DNA of 64,000 bases from Gloeocapsopsis sp. IPPAS B-1203 (GTDB lineage: Bacteria > Cyanobacteriota > Cyanobacteriia > Cyanobacteriales > Chroococcidiopsidaceae): assembly GCF_002749975.1 (NCBI RefSeq), contig NZ_PEIG01000004.1, positions 339,212 to 403,211 of the forward strand, given 5' to 3'. Both the position numbers and the translations under genes were made by a program. Below the pieces are notes generated by a model. The model made no database searches. It was not told the DNA's origin and worked only from the letters and a program-made list of their open reading frames with translations. Numbering within the stretch: the stretch's first letter is position 1; each line of letters opens with the position of its first letter. This document shows, one piece after another, positions 62,168 through 64,000 of the stretch.

Positions 62168-63007
62168 TCAACTAATAAGTTGTTTGATTTTTCTCCAATA
62201 TTTAATGTGATTAGCCTCTTGATATTTTGAGTTATCAAATAAGGGCTTTTTCACTTCTCCAACCAAGTTCACAAAATATCTTGGGTGCTCTGTCAATGAA
62301 CGTATAGTAACTCCATGTACTGCATAAATTGAATTTAAGAACAATACAAGTACATTGCGCTCATACTTAATTGCTTTACAAGCTTCAACAGCATAACCAG
62401 TCAAAGCATTGCTTCTAAATCCTTGAATCTTACCATTTTTAAACTTATAAAGTTGTAAGTTTCCTCCTGTAGAATCATCTTTTGGATCGCGTAGATAAAA
62501 TAAACCAGCAAATAGCTTATCGGCGAAATCAATATGCGCACTTCTTACCGAAGTTGGACGAATGGTTACAGGAGTGTTTACACAAATCAGTGCATCCAAT
62601 AACACATCTGCGTTGTCAAAGGTATCAATTTTTCTGACTCCGGAAGTAAGTGAATCAAAGGAGCCATAGTCTTGTTCAAAATTAGGATACAACTGAAGAA
62701 TATGATCTTTAAATATCTCGATAAACTGCTGAAAAAATAGGTTTGATGAGTGAAGTTGGATAAAATCTTTCCATAGAGGACTTATTTGTTCATCATTGAA
62801 AGTGTCTTCTGCAATGTAATGAAATCTGACATTACTAGAAGTTGTTGTTGGCACATTATCTTTACTCTGCTTTAAGGTATCAATTGATGGATATTCTGCC
62901 ATTAATTTTGCACATAGATCCTCATCTAGAGCATCTTTAACAACAATGTGAGGAAATGGTTCAGCAATAACGTCGCTAGCTTGTACTTTGGATAACAGGG
63001 TTCTCAT
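62168..63007 (-). CDS. 2-oxoglutarate/Fe(II)-dependent oxygenase-like protein
   Basis: A 279-residue protein with a double-stranded beta-helix oxygenase core: the iron triad is His158 and Asp160 in RSAHIDF and His231 in YAVHGVTIR, with Arg residues after it (RSLTEHPRYF) for 2-oxoglutarate. The N-terminal VIAEPFPHIVVKDALDED is typical of proline-4-hydroxylase-like cyanobacterial oxygenases found in glycan clusters. It is encoded directly upstream of kdsD. Hydroxylation of a sugar such as Kdo, as known for KdoO enzymes that make Ko, is a possible role but without sequence proof. Confidence 0.8.
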   Translation of the reverse strand: MRTLLSKVQASDVIAEPFPHIVVKDALDEDLCAKLMAEYPSIDTLKQSKDNVPTTTSSNVRFHYIAEDTFNDEQISPLWKDFIQLHSSNLFFQQFIEIFKDHILQLYPNFEQDYGSFDSLTSGVRKIDTFDNADVLLDALICVNTPVTIRPTSVRSAHIDFADKLFAGLFYLRDPKDDSTGGNLQLYKFKNGKIQGFRSNALTGYAVEACKAIKYERNVLVLFLNSIYAVHGVTIRSLTEHPRYFVNLVGEVKKPLFDNSKYQEANHIKYWRKIKQLIS

Positions 63008-63406
63008 TTTCTGGCTCTACAAAAGTAAGGGTAAAATGCGAAAATACGCAACTAGGAAAGCCAGAAATCTTCTAGTGTCGTAGATATGAACCATGTCGCA
63101 ATAACACCTTTATATGTTTTAGTTCCGAACTTAAATGGAGAAAGGTAATTACTTTTATTTCAATGTGAATTCAATTGAACTAGAGCAGTTAGCTCTTAGC
63201 TAATTCTCAAATAATTACGACTAATTGCTTTCATATGTTTTCACTGCTCAGCTCTTGTTCACCAAACTAATCTTGATTGCCCGTTCTCTCACTTGCCCAA
63301 AATCTACTTTTGCTAGAAGTTTCTTTAAGCCTTCCCATTTGCAAAAGTGTTAAAAAAGTCAAGAACACTGTTAGGGTGCAATGTTCTTAACTTGCTTGCC
63401 TCAATA
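63008..63406. other. gene-free spacer
   Basis: About 400 AT-rich bases between the oxygenase gene start and the MITE-like copy H. A palindrome-like GAACACTG...GTTCTT near 63363 could form a weak hairpin. I see no gene, clear promoter or known repeat, though the promoter for the leftward genes probably lies here. Confidence 0.45.
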
Positions 63407-63554
63407 ATGCCCTGCGACTGAAGTCGGGGCTACTCAAACGAAGTGTGCCTCCGCACACTATGATTGATAGATTTATGAGGGTAAGGCATGCCTTACCCGT
63501 AAGTCCACGGAGGTGGACTTTGTTTATCTAGTAGCGAATTTATTCGCCTAGAAT
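63407..63554. mobile_element. MITE-like multi-hairpin element (copy H, most complete palindromes)
   Basis: Order on the plus strand: ATGCCCTGCGACTGAAGTCG, GGGCTA, GTGTGCCTCCGCACAC, GGGTAAGGCATGCCTTACCC, AAGTCCACGGAGGTGGACTT, TGTTTATC and GCGAATTTATTCGC. The fourth palindrome (GGTAAGGCATGCCTTACC) is extra relative to copies A, B and D. It ends close to the stop of the SAF-domain gene. Confidence 0.85.
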
Positions 63555-63567
63555 TTGTTATTTGTGC

Positions 63568-64000
63568 TTAACCAACACCGAGAGGAAGACGAGAAGCGAA
63601 GTGAGCATCTTGTTCGCGGCGGAGTTGATCGCAAAGACGACCATGAGGAAGTTCAACATCATCATAAGTCAGCACAGCATCCTTAGGTAAATCGCGCTTC
63701 AAACGACAACCCTCAGCCAAGCCCATCGGCAACAATCGTTGTGCCTGCACAACAGGCGCATTCTCACACTGCCCATAAGTCATATACTCGCCAATGCCAT
63801 CAAGCACTTCACCCGCCTTCAAGTCAATCTTAGCAGTAGTGACCACCTCAACCACTGGACCGGCTAGTGGAGAAAGCACGCGATCGCCAAACAACACCGC
63901 CCGCGCCACAGACAGCGGCACCTCAAAATGACATAAGTGATAAGGAGTATAGAAGCTATACAGTGGACCTTCACCTAACTTGTACAAATTGAGATAATGG
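63568..64000 (-). CDS. C-terminal part of an NAD(P)-dependent oxidoreductase with SAF domain (runs off window)
   Basis: The reading frame stays open to the window end beyond the Met at 63987 (HYLNLYKLGEGPLYSFYTPY), so this is the last 143 codons of a longer protein. VPLSVARAVLFGDRVLSPL, KIDLKAGEVLDGIGEYMTYG, RLLPMGLAEGCRLKRDLPKD and AVLTYDDVELPHGRLCDQLR belong to the SAF domain behind homoserine-dehydrogenase-like oxidoreductases, which are frequent in surface-glycan loci. The start lies outside the window. Its product probably supplies a modified sugar or acid. Confidence 0.8.
   Translation of the reverse strand, partial: HYLNLYKLGEGPLYSFYTPYHLCHFEVPLSVARAVLFGDRVLSPLAGPVVEVVTTAKIDLKAGEVLDGIGEYMTYGQCENAPVVQAQRLLPMGLAEGCRLKRDLPKDAVLTYDDVELPHGRLCDQLRREQDAHFASRLPLGVG

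Overview
The window looks like chromosomal DNA of a cyanobacterium. HIP1-type palindromes (GCGATCGC) are scattered through genes and spacers, and AT-rich spacers carry heptanucleotide repeat arrays. The gene content is also cyanobacterial: an xisH/xisI pair, a TxlA-like thioredoxin, an NIL-domain ferredoxin, a small PWWCQPW membrane protein and a PAL close to the Anabaena enzyme. A unicellular or colonial terrestrial genus related to Gloeocapsa or Chroococcidiopsis would fit, but that is inference; no rRNA or tRNA is visible.

Left part (1-25.8 kb), mixed strands. It holds signalling genes (partial GAF protein, 1028-residue hybrid histidine kinase, PAS response regulator), xisH/xisI, a tnpB-only IS200/IS605 element, housekeeping genes (mutY, gatB, argJ, txlA, murG), a RusA-like/HEPN nuclease pair and two unrelated sulfotransferases. 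Gene decay is frequent. A cheR-PAS gene has two frameshifts, a VOC gene is broken by a 59-bp tandem duplication, a uma2 gene is frameshifted, and remnants of a flavoprotein and an SDR lie side by side.

Right part (26-64 kb), all on the minus strand: one large surface-polysaccharide locus. It contains a priming phosphoglycosyltransferase, about ten glycosyltransferases, an ABC exporter, three left-handed beta-helix acyltransferases, two GMC oxidoreductases, esterase/SGNH hydrolases, a secreted GH5-like hydrolase and rfbC. It also carries all four kds genes for making CMP-Kdo (kdsD, kdsA, kdsC, kdsB), dispersed in the locus. The only gene that looks like a CMP-sugar-dependent transferase is a polysialyltransferase-like protein directly after kdsA-kdsC.

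Inside this locus (31.8-37.6 kb) sits a compact aromatic-acid module: DAHP synthase, an MIO ammonia lyase of the PAL/TAL type with an unusual Tyr-His selectivity pair, a 4-coumarate-CoA-ligase-like enzyme overlapping it by one base, and a free-standing carrier-protein/thioesterase. Together they could turn aromatic amino acids into cinnamoyl or coumaroyl thioesters beside the glycan genes. My main hypothesis is a hydroxycinnamoyl-decorated, Kdo-containing sheath polysaccharide; the gene families are clear, the product is inference.

Repeats are a second theme. A roughly 150-bp multi-hairpin MITE-like element occurs in at least eight full or partial copies, and three genes take their stop codons from it. 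Heptamer arrays and other short repeats have been absorbed in frame into the large histidine kinase.
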